Assembly: GCF_003286085.1 (NCBI RefSeq)
Contig: NW_020825288.1
Location: 24,366,001 to 24,430,000, forward strand
Source: Drosophila persimilis
Taxonomy: Eukaryota > Arthropoda > Insecta > Diptera > Drosophilidae
Length of the DNA: 64,000 nucleotides
Reading direction: 5' to 3'
Shown: in pieces, positions 33,300 through 45,780 of the stretch
Layout of the letters: every line of letters begins with the position of its first letter
Position numbering within the stretch: the stretch's first letter is position 1
The notes under the pieces: generated by a model
What the model was told of the DNA's origin: nothing
Database searches by the model: none
The model's input: only the letters and a program-made list of their open reading frames with translations
Made by a program: the position numbers and the translations under genes

Positions 33300-34765
33300 C
33301 TGCTTGGGAGGATGTGGTGTAAGCATTGTTGTTGTTTGTTGTATTTTGTTTGTGTGGTGGTGGTTGTTGTTGTTGTAGTTGTTGAATGTGTGGTTGTTGT
33401 TGGCAGATATTTCAAGCATTTTTCGTTAATGAAATAAATTAAAAAAATCTGATTAGCATCAAGTTGGAGCCCAGAAAACACACAGAGTACTGTCGATTCG
33501 TGTTTGGGTTTGGTGCTTTGTGGCTGGTGAGCTTTTCTGAGAGGACTGGGGCGGTCTTTGGGGGCAGTGGGCGGGGGCTGGGCAGGGTGGTGGGGCGGAG
33601 GACATAGCTTACATCTAAAATAAATACATAACTATTTTATATTGGGCTCTTATCCATTCTATATACACATTAAACATTAAACAGTAAACTGTTTTGCGAA
33701 TTTCCATTTTGTTTTTCATCCTATCAACTAAATTTAGTTTATAGACTATTTAAATATTTAATTTAATGAAACAACAAACAACACAAACAGCTGCCGAGCT
33801 CAACAATTGGGGAAGAATATATGTATACATATATATGTTATATATATCTTCTTCATAAGCCATTTATTTACTCGTTTTGCATATAAGAATTTCGTAGCAG
33901 CTGCCACAAAATGCCACAAATTGAAATCGGAATCATAAATCCGGAACGGGGGGCCTAGGGAATGCCTTATTACAGCTCGGGTTTTCAGCTTGGTTGTGTG
34001 GAGTATCTCTATCAATCAACTGCAGTACTTAGAGCATTTGATGAACCTCTACAGGATGTTACAGTGTCTATATCTATGTGTGTGTATTCATTGATTGTTG
34101 TGTGACGTTTAGAGGGTGTCCCAACCAAGTTCCCAAATCTGAAGAAGAATGGGAAGAACCATACAAAATATGGTAAGAATGGTTTTACTTCTGTATAAAA
34201 GATTTTTCTATCTTTTTTCTGTCTGTTGTAGGTTCCTGGTAAAAAGTTACTAATAAAGGCACAAAAATGATTGAAAATCTAGGTGCACTAGAAGTTTTGA
34301 TGGTTAGTGGTGATTGAATATTTTTAAAAATTTGTAGAGAATTTGTAATTGTTATCATAAATTAGGAAATGCACTGATACTTTCGAAGAGAGCATAGTTA
34401 TGTGTATCTAGCGGACTGGAAATTTCGAATTTTTTTTAACTTTGAGTCATATTTGTTAGACTGGACAGTGTAAAATTGCTGAATTTGAAAGATTTTGGTA
34501 CAGATTCCACAGTTTCAGATGCGATCTATAGAACCAGCAATGCCATTTGAAATGAAAATCATTAAAGAAGAGAGCCCCCTTTAACATTCTACGATTTTCC
34601 ACAATTCTCATAGTTATATCCTAAGAAGGGTTGAACTTTTGGGACACCCTGTACCATCCGCAGTCAGAGCTATGTGTAGGTATTAGTGTTAGTGTTACGT
34701 GTTACAGTAGCTGTGTGTGTGTGTGCTTGTGCGTGTGGTGGTGTGGTGGTGTTGGGGGTGTGCGC
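33300..34765 (-). other. Interval between tail exons 2 and 3
   Basis: Apart from a MITE-like element at 34112-34651, this is AT-rich noncoding DNA with CAACAACAA runs near 33340-33400 just upstream of tail exon 3. Confidence 0.6.
34112..34651. mobile_element. MITE-like element with Tc1/mariner-type inverted ends
   Basis: The ends carry a perfect 12-base inverted repeat: AGGGTGTCCCAA at 34113-34124 and TTGGGACACCCT at 34639-34650. Similar bases follow inward (CCAAGTTC against AAAGTTC). A TA dinucleotide flanks each end (34110-34111 and 34652-34653), as expected for TA target-site insertion. The interior of about 500 bases is AT-rich with no transposase frame, so it is non-autonomous. It sits between two exons of the receptor locus. 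Confidence 0.7.
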
Positions 34766-35716
34766 CTAATAATAGTTATTATCAAATGGTAGGCTATCAC
34801 TGGAGCTCGTGTAGTGTTGCTGCTGCTGCAATTGAGGCGGCTGTGGCAGCACTTGATTGCTGCAACCATTCCGCTTGATTGGCTTGTTGCCGTTGTTGCA
34901 CTTTTGGTGCTGCTGCTGCTGCTTGTGCATGGCCTTGAAGTCGTCCTGCGACTTGCTGTTGCTGCCTCCATTCTTGGAGCAATGCTTGCCGCTCTTGTGC
35001 CCCTTGCCACCGTGCTTGGTGTGCTTCAGGCTGTGGTGCTGCTGCTGCTGTTGCACATGCAGCTGGGGGTTCGAGTGGTCGCTGGCAGTGCCGCTGCTGC
35101 CGTAGCTGTAGATCTGCGACTTGGACTGGCTGCGCAGCGGCTGCTGTTGCATGGTGGCCACACTGTAGTGATCCAGGCTATCGAAAGTCTGCAGATAGTG
35201 GGGATTTATCTGGGTGCAGTAGTCGCCTCCGCTCTGCTGCTTGCGATCGAGAGTGTTGCGTGTGCTGGTGCCACTGGGATGTGGCAAGTGTGGGCCAGCG
35301 TTGTAGCTGAGATGCTGATAATGCGACTCGACATTGACCTGCTGCTTGGATCCGTTCTTCATCGGCAGCGGCGGTGGCTGTGGCTGCGGTGATCTTCTGT
35401 TCGTGTTGTTGCCATTACCGTTGCCGTTGCCATTTCCGTTTCCGTTCCCGTTCGACTTGAAGCTGTTGTTGCCACTGTGCAGCGTGAGGCTGTTGTTGCT
35501 GTTGCTGTTGTTGCTATGGCTATAGCTGTGATTGCTGTTGCTGCACTCGGACTTCGTTTTGATGGCAATGAACGCATTGGGCAGCGGTGGCAGCATTGGC
35601 GGTGTACCCGATGGCGTGGCTGTCGATGAGGAGCAGCTGGTGGCTCCCAGTGGTGCTCCTTGAGGAACTGTTGCTGTGGCGCTGGCCACAACCACCAGTT
35701 CCCTCTCCCGCTCCCG
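34766..35716 (-). CDS. Alternative cytoplasmic tail 2 of the Ig receptor (terminal exon)
   Basis: On the minus strand an acceptor GCGTAG ends at 35717. It is followed by 316 codons in phase 0 (RERERELVVVASATATVPQG onward) to a TAG at 34766-34768. Two stops lie just upstream in frame, so it must be spliced in. The sequence is low complexity: Asn/Ser runs, a GNGNGN repeat, a proline stretch PQPQPPPLP, RSQSKSQIYSY, His/Lys-rich HSLKHTKHGGKGHKSGKH, polyQ, and the C-terminus SLPFDNNYY. Several tyrosines (QIYSY, HYLQTF, DHYSVA) could be phosphorylated. Nothing resembles a catalytic domain. Membership of the receptor locus rests on strand, phase and lack of a start codon. Confidence 0.55.
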   Translation of the reverse strand, partial: RERERELVVVASATATVPQGAPLGATSCSSSTATPSGTPPMLPPLPNAFIAIKTKSECSNSNHSYSHSNNSNSNNSLTLHSGNNSFKSNGNGNGNGNGNGNGNNTNRRSPQPQPPPLPMKNGSKQQVNVESHYQHLSYNAGPHLPHPSGTSTRNTLDRKQQSGGDYCTQINPHYLQTFDSLDHYSVATMQQQPLRSQSKSQIYSYGSSGTASDHSNPQLHVQQQQQHHSLKHTKHGGKGHKSGKHCSKNGGSNSKSQDDFKAMHKQQQQHQKCNNGNKPIKRNGCSNQVLPQPPQLQQQQHYTSSSDSLPFDNNYY

Positions 35717-38700
35717 CTACGCGATGTGATGACCGCCAAATGTGCGTAGCACTGGTACGCTCTGATTTTTTGTTGGTTGGTTGGTTGGTTGGTTGGTTGT
35801 TGGTGGTGGGGATTGTTGTTGGTGGTTGTATTGTTCAGTTGGTTGTGGTGGTGTTGGTGGATTCACATTACAATTGTGGTGGTGTGCGTGTGGTAGTGGT
35901 TGGGTTAAAATGCGCATTGGTTGGCGGTTGGTTTGGTGGTTTTTGGTTGGAAAATGAAATGTCAGAGCGTAAAAAGAGACGAAAAAAGGAAAAGAGTAGA
36001 CACTTATCATATAAGTTGTGTTTGATATAAGTATATAAAATATATATATTTCTTTTACTTTTTTTTCTTTAAAAGATAGTATACTTAGGTATCCTCGTGT
36101 GTGTGTGTGTGAGTGTCTGTGTGTGTGTGTCGTTGATTGATTCGTGGGGGAGTAGGGAAAAAGTGCGTCAGTTGTGGGGACATATCGCGTTAAAAGTAGT
36201 TCTTTTCGGTTTCTTTTGATTGTTCAGTTAAGTAGTTCATATATATACACATATAGTACTATTGTTGCTAAGCTTTCGACCCACTTACAAGTGCCTCTGC
36301 TACTTGGTGCATTGTTAAACAAAGGAATTTAAACAGAAAACTTAAACTACATACAATATTTACATAGAGTGTGTTTAGTACTACAATTATGACTACATCT
36401 AAAGCGCCTTGTGAGCTTCAACTGGGGTAGGGGGTTTCAGAACTTATATTAAAGGCAGCTCCTTGGGGTGACTCCCGGGTGCAAGTCACTCGGAATTTCA
36501 TGCATGGGAGCAGTGACAGGCAGGCAGGCAGCAGGCGGGGGGAGGGGCATGGGGCATGGGGCAGGCAGCACACTAATTTGGCGAGCGAAAAACTTATTAA
36601 ATTTAACCGGGGAGTACGTGGCAAGCAGTTGGGCCGCATTCACGGAGAAAAATATAGCTAATTAGCCAGGCTAATTTGGAGAAAAAGTGGCCTTAAGCTG
36701 CAACCCACGAAGTTGTCGCATTTAAATGACTTCTGGTCTCCACAGGGAGAAGCAGACTCCTTCTTTGCAACGCTCCTTCCATCCTTCGTCCTTTCGTATA
36801 TATGTTGTATGTTTGAGGCTGACTCGGTAATTTTTACATTAAATTAAAAAAGTTTCCGGCCCGCCCCAAGGAACAGCAACTGTTTTTCTACCCTCCCTCT
36901 TTCTATCTGCCTGTCTGTCTGCCTCTCTTTTTCTCTGAGCAGCTCAGGAAATGCACTTTATGCATAGTCAATAACGCACACATATTAAAAGCATATAGTA
37001 CTCTTACGAAGGGGGGAGGGCCGAGGGAAAACTTCCAGTCGTTCACTCAATGCACTCTCAAAGACACTACAGGGTGCACTTCTCAAGGAAACTTGGAGCT
37101 GCTCCTCGGAACAGAAAAGTTGACAGGCATTGACATAATTTTACGCGCAATGACAACTTGAAAGAGCAGAAAGAGGAGCTGAAGCCACCGCAGGATGTCT
37201 CTATATGTCCTGAAGCTCTCTCTTTCTCGAGTGCAGGCAAATAAGCGCGTAAGTAAGTGTTACACCCACTCCATATCCCCCCCAAACCCCATCCCGTGCA
37301 CCCCGGGGGCGCTTTTTCAGCCATTTCCATTGCATTTTCTGCATCATTTAGCTGCCGCTCAGCAAATTGATGGAAATTTAATAGACTTGCCACATAATTG
37401 TGGCCGGCATTTGGCGGTTGACTGCCCTGGCTAATGATGGATGACTAAGAATCGAAGACCAGCTGTGGCAGGATCTGGCTTCCTGGACAGGACAGCACCA
37501 AACGGTGGACCAACATCATCAACATCAGCGGCAACAGCAACAGCAACAGCAGCAGCAGCCGGAAATGGGAATGGAGGAGTTGGAGGGTCGCTGTCGCCGT
37601 CGCCGTCGCTGCCTCAGCGGAAGTTCAACTCAGTGCCACAAAAATTTGAAAACTTTGTAAACAAAACTTTGAGCTCTGCACTTTGCTGCTGGCGCGAAAC
37701 GAAACGAAAAACATCAGGCGACGATCCGCAGGACCTCTTGGATAAAAATGGTATTCTCCCCCCTCTATTCCCTGTCAACTGCATAAAGTTTTCCACACGG
37801 CAAATGGTAGCTGAACTTGCTCTAAACTTGGCCGAGAAGCAGGACCCGGACGCGGACGAGAGCCGGCACTGCCACTGCCACTGCCACTGCCACTGGAGTT
37901 CCAACTGGAATCCACTCTGCATACAACAACAAAAGCTTTCATCAATTGTCCGGCGGATGTTAGGTTCACAGACAGAGACAGCACATAGATGTAGATAGAA
38001 AGAGGGAGATACAGCAGTGTCAGGGACAGGGACAGGGACAACGACAGTTGCAGCCAAGCTTCCGCTAAGCTCGGCTACATCCGGCACCCAAATCACCGTA
38101 ACCATCACCCCCACACCCAACCCCCCAACCCCCAACCCCAATAGCAAACTAAGCGGAACCCACTTTCCACTCGCCAACACCCACACCGATCAAAGCTAAC
38201 TGCACTTCAAAAATGGCTTCTATCCTGAATACACTACACTACAAAGCAAAGAAGTGAGGGAGTGAAAATAAAACTAAATAGAAGGAAGTGGGAGTGATGG
38301 AATCGATATTGCGACTAGAAGATACCCCCGATTAACGCCGGGGGTTACAAAGTGAGGAGGAAACTATGAGTATGTCGATTGGCAAGACTCTTCCAATCAC
38401 AGAAAGACATGCCATGCCCCGAGCGGACGCTACAAAGACAAAAAATAACTACCAGTATTAGAATTATTTCAAAAGGCGAACGTTCGCGGAAAAATAGGGT
38501 ATATACCATATACCCTTTTACCCCTAAAGTACTGGGTATTTGTAAATATTACTTTGAGCTGGTGATGCTGCTGCAACAGAAGTGGAAGATGGCTTTGCTC
38601 GTTTTGCATTTCATTCGAAGAAAATGCAGCAAGTTTTCCCAACCTTCCCACCAACCCTCCCCCCCGCTGCAACTCGCGTCCTTGTGTTGGTGCTGTTGCC

Positions 38701-41700
38701 TTTGTGTATCGTACAATTGTAATAACTATCTCGGCGAGTGTTTGAAATGCGTTTACCAAAAAAACTTTTTACGGCTCTCAGCCACTGCAAGAGTGCAGGA
38801 ATTTTTACGCTTTTCTTTGCTCCTCCTCCAGCTCGTGCTCGTGCTCCTCTTCTCATCCTTTTTTGCATGGCCGAAAGGGTGGCACGTATTTATTTCAGTT
38901 TTAAATAAAACGCAAAAACGGGGCCAGGCCAAATGGTTAAAGTACATAAAAGTTGCGTGCTTCTAGACCGGGGAACCCAGAAAAGTATGCTACTGTAATT
39001 TCTTGTAATTTTTCGCATACGCCCCGCTGTAAATCCAGAATAATGGCCGCCATAACAGATAGCATATTGAGGTAGTAATTGTTCGAAAGCGAAATAAATT
39101 ACCCAAAATGTCTGCCACAGCAAAAGGTAGTTTAATTAAATGATTAACACTGATATTTACAACACCATTGCGATACAGAGGGAGCGTGGGAGTGGGAGAG
39201 TGTGACCATCAGACTGGTTGGTAGCGAAATAAAAAAGGGGGGGCCGTCACACCACCTAGGACTTCCGCTGCCCATTTTGGAGTGTGCACGAGCACGGTTC
39301 GGGGTCAACCGGAAATACAACTTGCGGTCGTGTCGCTTTCATCGTGTGCCTGTCCCTGTCCCAGTCCCAGTCCTCTCCAGTTCTGCCGTGTCTCTGTCCG
39401 TATTCGTGTCCGTATCGGTGTACCATAGCCGGACGCGGACGCGGACCCGGACTCGTACTCGGACAACGGTCAATTGCTTTGCTTAAACAGTCGACGGCCG
39501 CTGCTTGTTTTGTTTGCTGATTGCGCAAATATTTGCGCAGGCATTAAACGCTGAATTGATGGCCAAACGAGACGACCGTGCGACCGCGATTGCCATGGCC
39601 GCCGCCCCAAACACCGGTTCCAGCACCGTCCAGCACCGGCCGCAATATAAATTTAAATATTAACGCCCCGACTTAACCTCGATGAGTCGGCCATGAGCCC
39701 CACGCCTTCGTCATCGTCATCGTCTGTCTGTAGGTATTTCTCTTTCTCTTTCTCTTTCAGCCTCCTTTCAGTCTGACTTCTTGACCAAAGTGAAAGGCAA
39801 ACGTTTGCCTTAATGTTAACAGCCTCGTTACTTTTTATTGCACGCACTGTGCAGGAGGGTCCTCCCTCTTCCTTTTCCCTACCACCGAATGGGTGCTCGC
39901 AAAAGGAAACTTAGAGAGGTTCCCAGCACTAAGCCAAAATATTCCGTGTGGTCATTACCAAAAAACCGGCAAAAGCAAAAGTAAAAGCGAAAAAGGTACA
40001 AAAAATGTGATTATGAACACAAATTTGCGCTTAAATTGCGGGCGTTTCGTGTGGTTTTATTAAAAAAACCGCCAAGTCATTAAATTTTATTACAAGTTTA
40101 ATTTTTCAATAAGGCAGGGTGCCGCACCAGCAAAAAGGAAACTCCCAAGGATGCCTTCGTTCGGTTGTTAGCGAATTTTAACCAGGTTGCAGCTAATCGC
40201 AATGGGTTGGAAGTTTCCTTAAATCTTTCCAGAAGGCTGCTTGGGAATGGGTTAATAAATTTGTCTAAATTCCGCGTTGGGTATGGGCATGAGGGTTACT
40301 CAAATATTGCTCAGGAATCGGGCATGTAGGTGAATGGGTCTCAATAATTATTTTATGCGTATCAACACTAGTTTAAAGGATTTATTGGGACATTATAGGA
40401 CTTTCATGACCAGGTGGTATACAAAAGTACGGGGTCTTTCATTAGTTTTTAGCTCTAAGAATTTCTGTGTTTACCATTCAAGAAAAAAGGTTGGCTAATA
40501 GTTTTGATGGTGCTAACACTGTTAGCAATTTCCGCACTTATGTTCGTTTCCAAAGCTAAAATGCACCGTCCCTGTGAGCCAGCCCAGCCACTCTGTCAAC
40601 GAAATGACTCTGTTATGGACTGATGAAACAAGTTGGCCACTAAACGAAGGGTGGAAGAAGGGATCGGGGGGTTTTTGGACGTCATACCGGTGCGTGTTTG
40701 AATTAGTTTTACGGCCACTAGTTGTGTGTATATTTACTATTTTACTTGGGGGAAGCCGAAAAAAGGAAGCGGAGCTCATAAAATGCAAATTTTGTGTGGT
40801 GTTTGCCTGGCGGTGGCGCCATATTAAAAAATAAAATGCACCTGCAAACACACACACACATAAATTACATTTATAGTGTTAGAGGTGGAGGTAGGGCGGA
40901 AACTTTACGCACACCAGCACACCAATACACAGGCACACACATAGAGAAAACTCCCATGAAGCATTTATGCCATTTATGACATCCGCGACACACTCTGCCA
41001 CTCCACAAAAGTACCAAAAATCGGGGAAGAAATGCTTTGATAGTCGAAGAATTAAATACCTAAGATGAGGCAACACGCTTGATTTGGATAAGGATTTTTT
41101 GACCTCTATACAAAATATATGAAACTGCAATTCGGAACTTTTGATTATCTTGAGGGCTAAAAGGATTTACGATTATCCTAAGAAAAAGATATAGTTGTCT
41201 TTCAAAAGCCTATTTCAAATGAATAATTAATCCATCTAGTGGCAACGGATTGCCTTATCTTCAGAAACAAAATATTCAATCTCACAAAGTCTATGACCAC
41301 GCCATGGTGGTTTCAAAAGGAACGATCTTAGCCTAGAACCAGAGGCTTATCAAGAATATATGAACTATTTTGCGGTAAAAAATGCATCTTTCTTTGCCTG
41401 GCAAGCCTCTACTCAAAATCGTAATATCCTCTGCAAGAGTATGGAGGGAAAAGAGTAAGGAAAATGTGAACGAGGGAATGGCAACGCATAAAAACCATAT
41501 TAAATGCCTCTTGCTTCTCGCTCTTGTTTTTCTTGTTGTTGATTCTTGGCTTTTGTCTTAGGCGGAGATGGAGACCCAGCCCGGGTCCCTGTGGCCCGAG
41601 CCATTTTCTGGTACTGATTCTCCTGCTGGAGATCTGGAGACGAAGTCTGAGTTCGGGGGTTTTTGTTTGTCATCTTTTAATGGCGCAATTAGAGCACACA

Positions 41701-43775
41701 GAATGCGTTTACTGAAATCTGAGCGGCGGCTGGTGCTGCTGTGACGTTGCCAGGCGTCATAAAGGATTTTTAATAATGGCACCAAATTACAATAGACACA
41801 CACACAGACATGCACACGCACAACCAAAGCCCACAAATTGCGTATACGCCGTGTGGCACTTTGAAACAAAAAACCCCGAGCCACACGACAATGCAAAGTT
41901 CGGTTCGGTTCGGCGGCTGGGCGTGGCAGTTGTCTGCCAAGTCGAGTTCGACTTTGCCTGCTGTTTGTTGTTTGCTGTAATTTGATGCCCCATTGTGTGC
42001 CACAATCCTCCAGAGTGTAGAGGAAACCACCCTGCACCGCTTCTGCTACTCCTGCACCACTCTCGCAACCACTCTGCCACTCCATGCCACTTCTAGTGTC
42101 AGTTGAGATTATTTTTTTCCTCCATCTGCGTTTAGTTTTCGCTTCCAAGCCATTGCTATGCAATTTCGGGGCAACGCCTTGCCTTGAGCGTAATTTATGC
42201 GCGCATTGTTTCTTCATTTTCCAGGGGCTTGTCATTAGTTTTCCACAAGAAGAAGAGTGGAGAGTGGGTGTTGCAGCAGCTGCAGGAATTTATGGGCTTC
42301 CATGTTGCTTTCCTGTTGGGAAATTCCGCTTTTCACACAGCAGTTCACGTGGCCTGTAAAGACAACTTTCCTGCCGCTGCTTAGAGGGGTCGAAAGGTTT
42401 CCCCTGAATTACGAATTGTTTTCCGATTTTCCCACAGAACAAAAGACAGGCATACAGATAGAGCTGCAACTCGTATGCTGAATGGCTAAATTAAAGGCTT
42501 TAAGACATTGAGAGCATCGACTGGTCTGGCTGGATGAACTCCGAGCGGAAATGCACACGCAATAAATTATGGCTGCGTCGAGTGGTGCAACGCAAGGCAG
42601 CAACAGCGAAAGAAGGGGGGCTGGGGGCGGTAATGCAACATAAATCCTTTTTTTGTTGTTGAAATTTATGGTGCATTGAACTTAAAACGAAATACAATAA
42701 AATGCTCTGCTTGCAGCGAAGATGCGGCACCAACTGAGACGGAAACGGAGAAACATAAAAATAATCAAATTTATTAATGTCTGAGCAAACGGCAATACCC
42801 TGGAATGCTACGCTCAAGTGGTGACGACGAAGTCTGAGAAGCCTTGAGAATGAAAATTAATTTCAGGAAGTTTCTTTTGAGTCATATGAAAAGAAACTAG
42901 CGCTACATCCTAAAGAATATTTTATCCCAGAAATACCCTAGCATACATCCGAGAGTGGAAGATGACGGGGGAGATGAGCGTTCAAAATGCAGGGCAAAAT
43001 GCACATCTGATTGGGTACATTTGTGTTGGGTAATTTCAGAGGACAGTAGCTTTTTATTCAGACTGAAATAAGCCATGCATAGGGTAGATTTGACCTCGTC
43101 AGAGAAAAAGGTCTTTCCGTTTTTCCATTTCAGCCATTTCCCACGCACGAGGAACATCAGCAGCAGGCAAATGCTGTAGCAGGAAGCAAAAGAAGTCCAG
43201 CAAAAGATGTAATAAAATTAATGCCAAGGCATTATGTGCTGCTCTCTCTTGAAGTTTCTACAGACGATTTCTGGGGTCTGCTGTCAGTGTGAATTTGTGA
43301 ATGCAATGAGGCATTAAAGCATCGCTGAAAGGAAGGCACACGAATAACGAGGCCATAAGAAGGCAATGACACCAGAGAGTCAACTATCGAGGCGACGAAT
43401 AAATCATATCCGGAGCCACATTCAGGTTCTGGGCCACGTGACGCGAGAGCAATATTTCAAGAGTGGAATATCAAAGGGAATAAATGTATACAAAAGCGGG
43501 TCGATTGTCATTAAAAATACGAGTATGTGTGAAAAATTATCCTAGAGCCACCGTACGTACTTACGCTGTTTTTTAATTTACTGAAAGAAGTTATTGATTT
43601 CTGTTGATAAAAGCTCACAAGGCGCTTAAACTAGGAGATCTCTTATGCATTTACGATACGTATATATGAACGACTAAACTCTAGATTTGTTCCATACAAA
43701 ATTTCAATCAAAGTTGTGCTGTGTGCAACGAGCTTCATTATATCTTTTTTGTGCAAGAGTGGTGCAGACACAGAG

Positions 43776-43798
43776 ATAGAGAGAGAGAGAGAGAGAGT
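43776..43798 (+). repeat. GA microsatellite
   Basis: GAGATAGAGAGAGAGAGAGA-type run in the long intron. A similar pure GA run lies at 44010-44035. Confidence 0.9.
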
Positions 43799-44005
43799 GA
43801 CAGATATATATATAAAGCGAGAAAGAGAGAGAGAAAGAGTGGTCGGATGAAAATTATAATTCAACTAGAAAACTTATAATTAGTGCACTTGAGTGAGGAA
43901 AAAAGTGATCCAAACAAAAGCGAAATGAACTTTTTCCAATTCAGAAAATGGTTTCAAACTAATAAAATACAACAACCAGACAGAGACAAGGACAGATAGA
44001 CAGAC

Positions 44006-44044
<39 letters not shown>

Positions 44045-45352
44045 GAATAATATAAATTATAATTCTGTGGCTGCAGGTGAAATGCTTAATTCAATTTTTA
44101 CGTTAGCTAGAATATATTTCAAATTGCAATTAACTGAAAAACCAACAAACAAAAAAGGAGTAGGAGAAGAGGAGTACTATGTACATTTAAAAAAGTTTTT
44201 GCTCTGCAACTAGTTTCCAAACAACACACACAAGGAGGGAAAAAAGAGAGCCATATGGAAATTACTTTTGGGAGAGACTGTAGCAGTATCGTGGTGGTGC
44301 GGTGCAGGCAGTGGCACAAGCTTGGCTTAGAGGCTACGTTAACAAAAGCGTTTAAAAAATGTACGAAAAAATAATAGAACAGGCGGTATGGGAGGGGCGT
44401 GTCAGTGGGTTATGGGTTAGGCATTCGTTTTTTATTTTTGGGTGTTATCTCTGGTGGTTGCGATGGCGCTGATGGCCGTTTTTTTTTGGGTTGGGACAAC
44501 ATTAATTCATTTACCAACTTAAATTAAACGTGAAATTATTAATTGCTGGCTTAATTAATTTATAATGAGTTTTCCAGTGGCATCTGTGCCACATCAGAGA
44601 TAGACAGAGAAAGATTGATGAAGAGGGAGTGCAACAGAGAGAGAAAGATAGAGGCAGAGCAGTAGTGCAGCATTGGCAAATATCAAGTATACGCAGTGTG
44701 GAATCCAATACAAAAAGAGCAATAGGAATGAACGTGCTTTGGCTTAGATGTAGTACAGAAAGGAGAGAAAGGAGCGAGTGAGAGAGAGGCGGGAAGAGGG
44801 TGCGCACATATGTATTTACGGATGTATGGGCGTGTCAGAGTGTGAGTGTGTGACGTGTAAGTGAGTGTGAGTGTTTCATTGCCAACTTATTGTCGCAGGA
44901 ATGGTGTCTAGAGTGTTGTTGCGGGCGGGAGACATCTCTTCGGTTGATCACAAGAAAGACATTCCGTTTAAAATTACAATATGCACTGGATGATGCGTAC
45001 ACTATGGGCTAGATCTTTAATATAATTCATCATTTAATCAAATATATATGTATATAGATATTTGTATATATGTATGTGTGTGTGTAGATATATCCAAAAT
45101 GAAAATGCAACAAAAGTATACAGAAATTCCAATGAAAAAAACGTTCGTATTCCGCTTGCACCACATAACAAATCATGATTCAGCTCATCGAAAACTGTTA
45201 GACAGTGTGTCTCTGTGTGTGTGTGTGTGTGTGTATGTGTGCGTTTTTGAGGGGAGTTGGGGTTATGTATACGAGTATACGAGTATATGGCATATACAAT
45301 ATATAGTTAGTATTTTTAATTGGCAAATCACGATCATCAATCATCAATCAGC

Positions 45353-45388
45353 GAGCGAACGAGCGAGCGAGCGAACGAACGAACGAGG
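45353..45388 (+). repeat. GCGA/ACGA tetranucleotide repeat
   Basis: Alternating GCGAACGA, GCGAGCGA and ACGAACGA units form an imperfect tandem array of about nine tetranucleotides. Confidence 0.85.
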
Positions 45389-45651
45389 AACGAATGTCAC
45401 CAACTTCCGGCTTTTTATATACGTATATTGTATATATTGATATATAAATATATATATAGATGTGTGGGATTCTTGTGTGTGTATATGGGTGTATGCTTGG
45501 ATATATATTAATATCAAAGTAAAATTCAATTCAGTTCATTCGCTTATAATTACATCATCGAAAGTTCATCAAAAAGAGAAAGAAAAAATGTAATCCTTTA
45601 CATAAATATTCATATTCATTAGTATATCTGGTATATATATATTTAGGTGGT

Positions 45652-45674
45652 TTATATATATATATATATATATA
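45652..45674 (+). repeat. TA microsatellite
   Basis: About eleven TA units; another TA run followed by GA units is at 45751-45780. Confidence 0.9.
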
Positions 45675-45748
45675 TTCAAGGTCAAGATCATCAATCAATA
45701 AATTCATATCAATTAAACAATTTACATGTATGCGTATATATGTATCAT

Positions 45749-45780
<32 letters not shown>

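Noticed and set aside
37441..37998. 185-codon plus-strand ORF in the long intron
   Set aside because: It is made of simple repeats (Ala/Thr runs, CHCHCHC) and unrelated segments, has no domain and no splice context, and lies opposite the receptor strand.
45350..45390. Possible CRISPR-like regular repeat
   Set aside because: It is a contiguous tetranucleotide microsatellite without spacers, in a eukaryotic intron.
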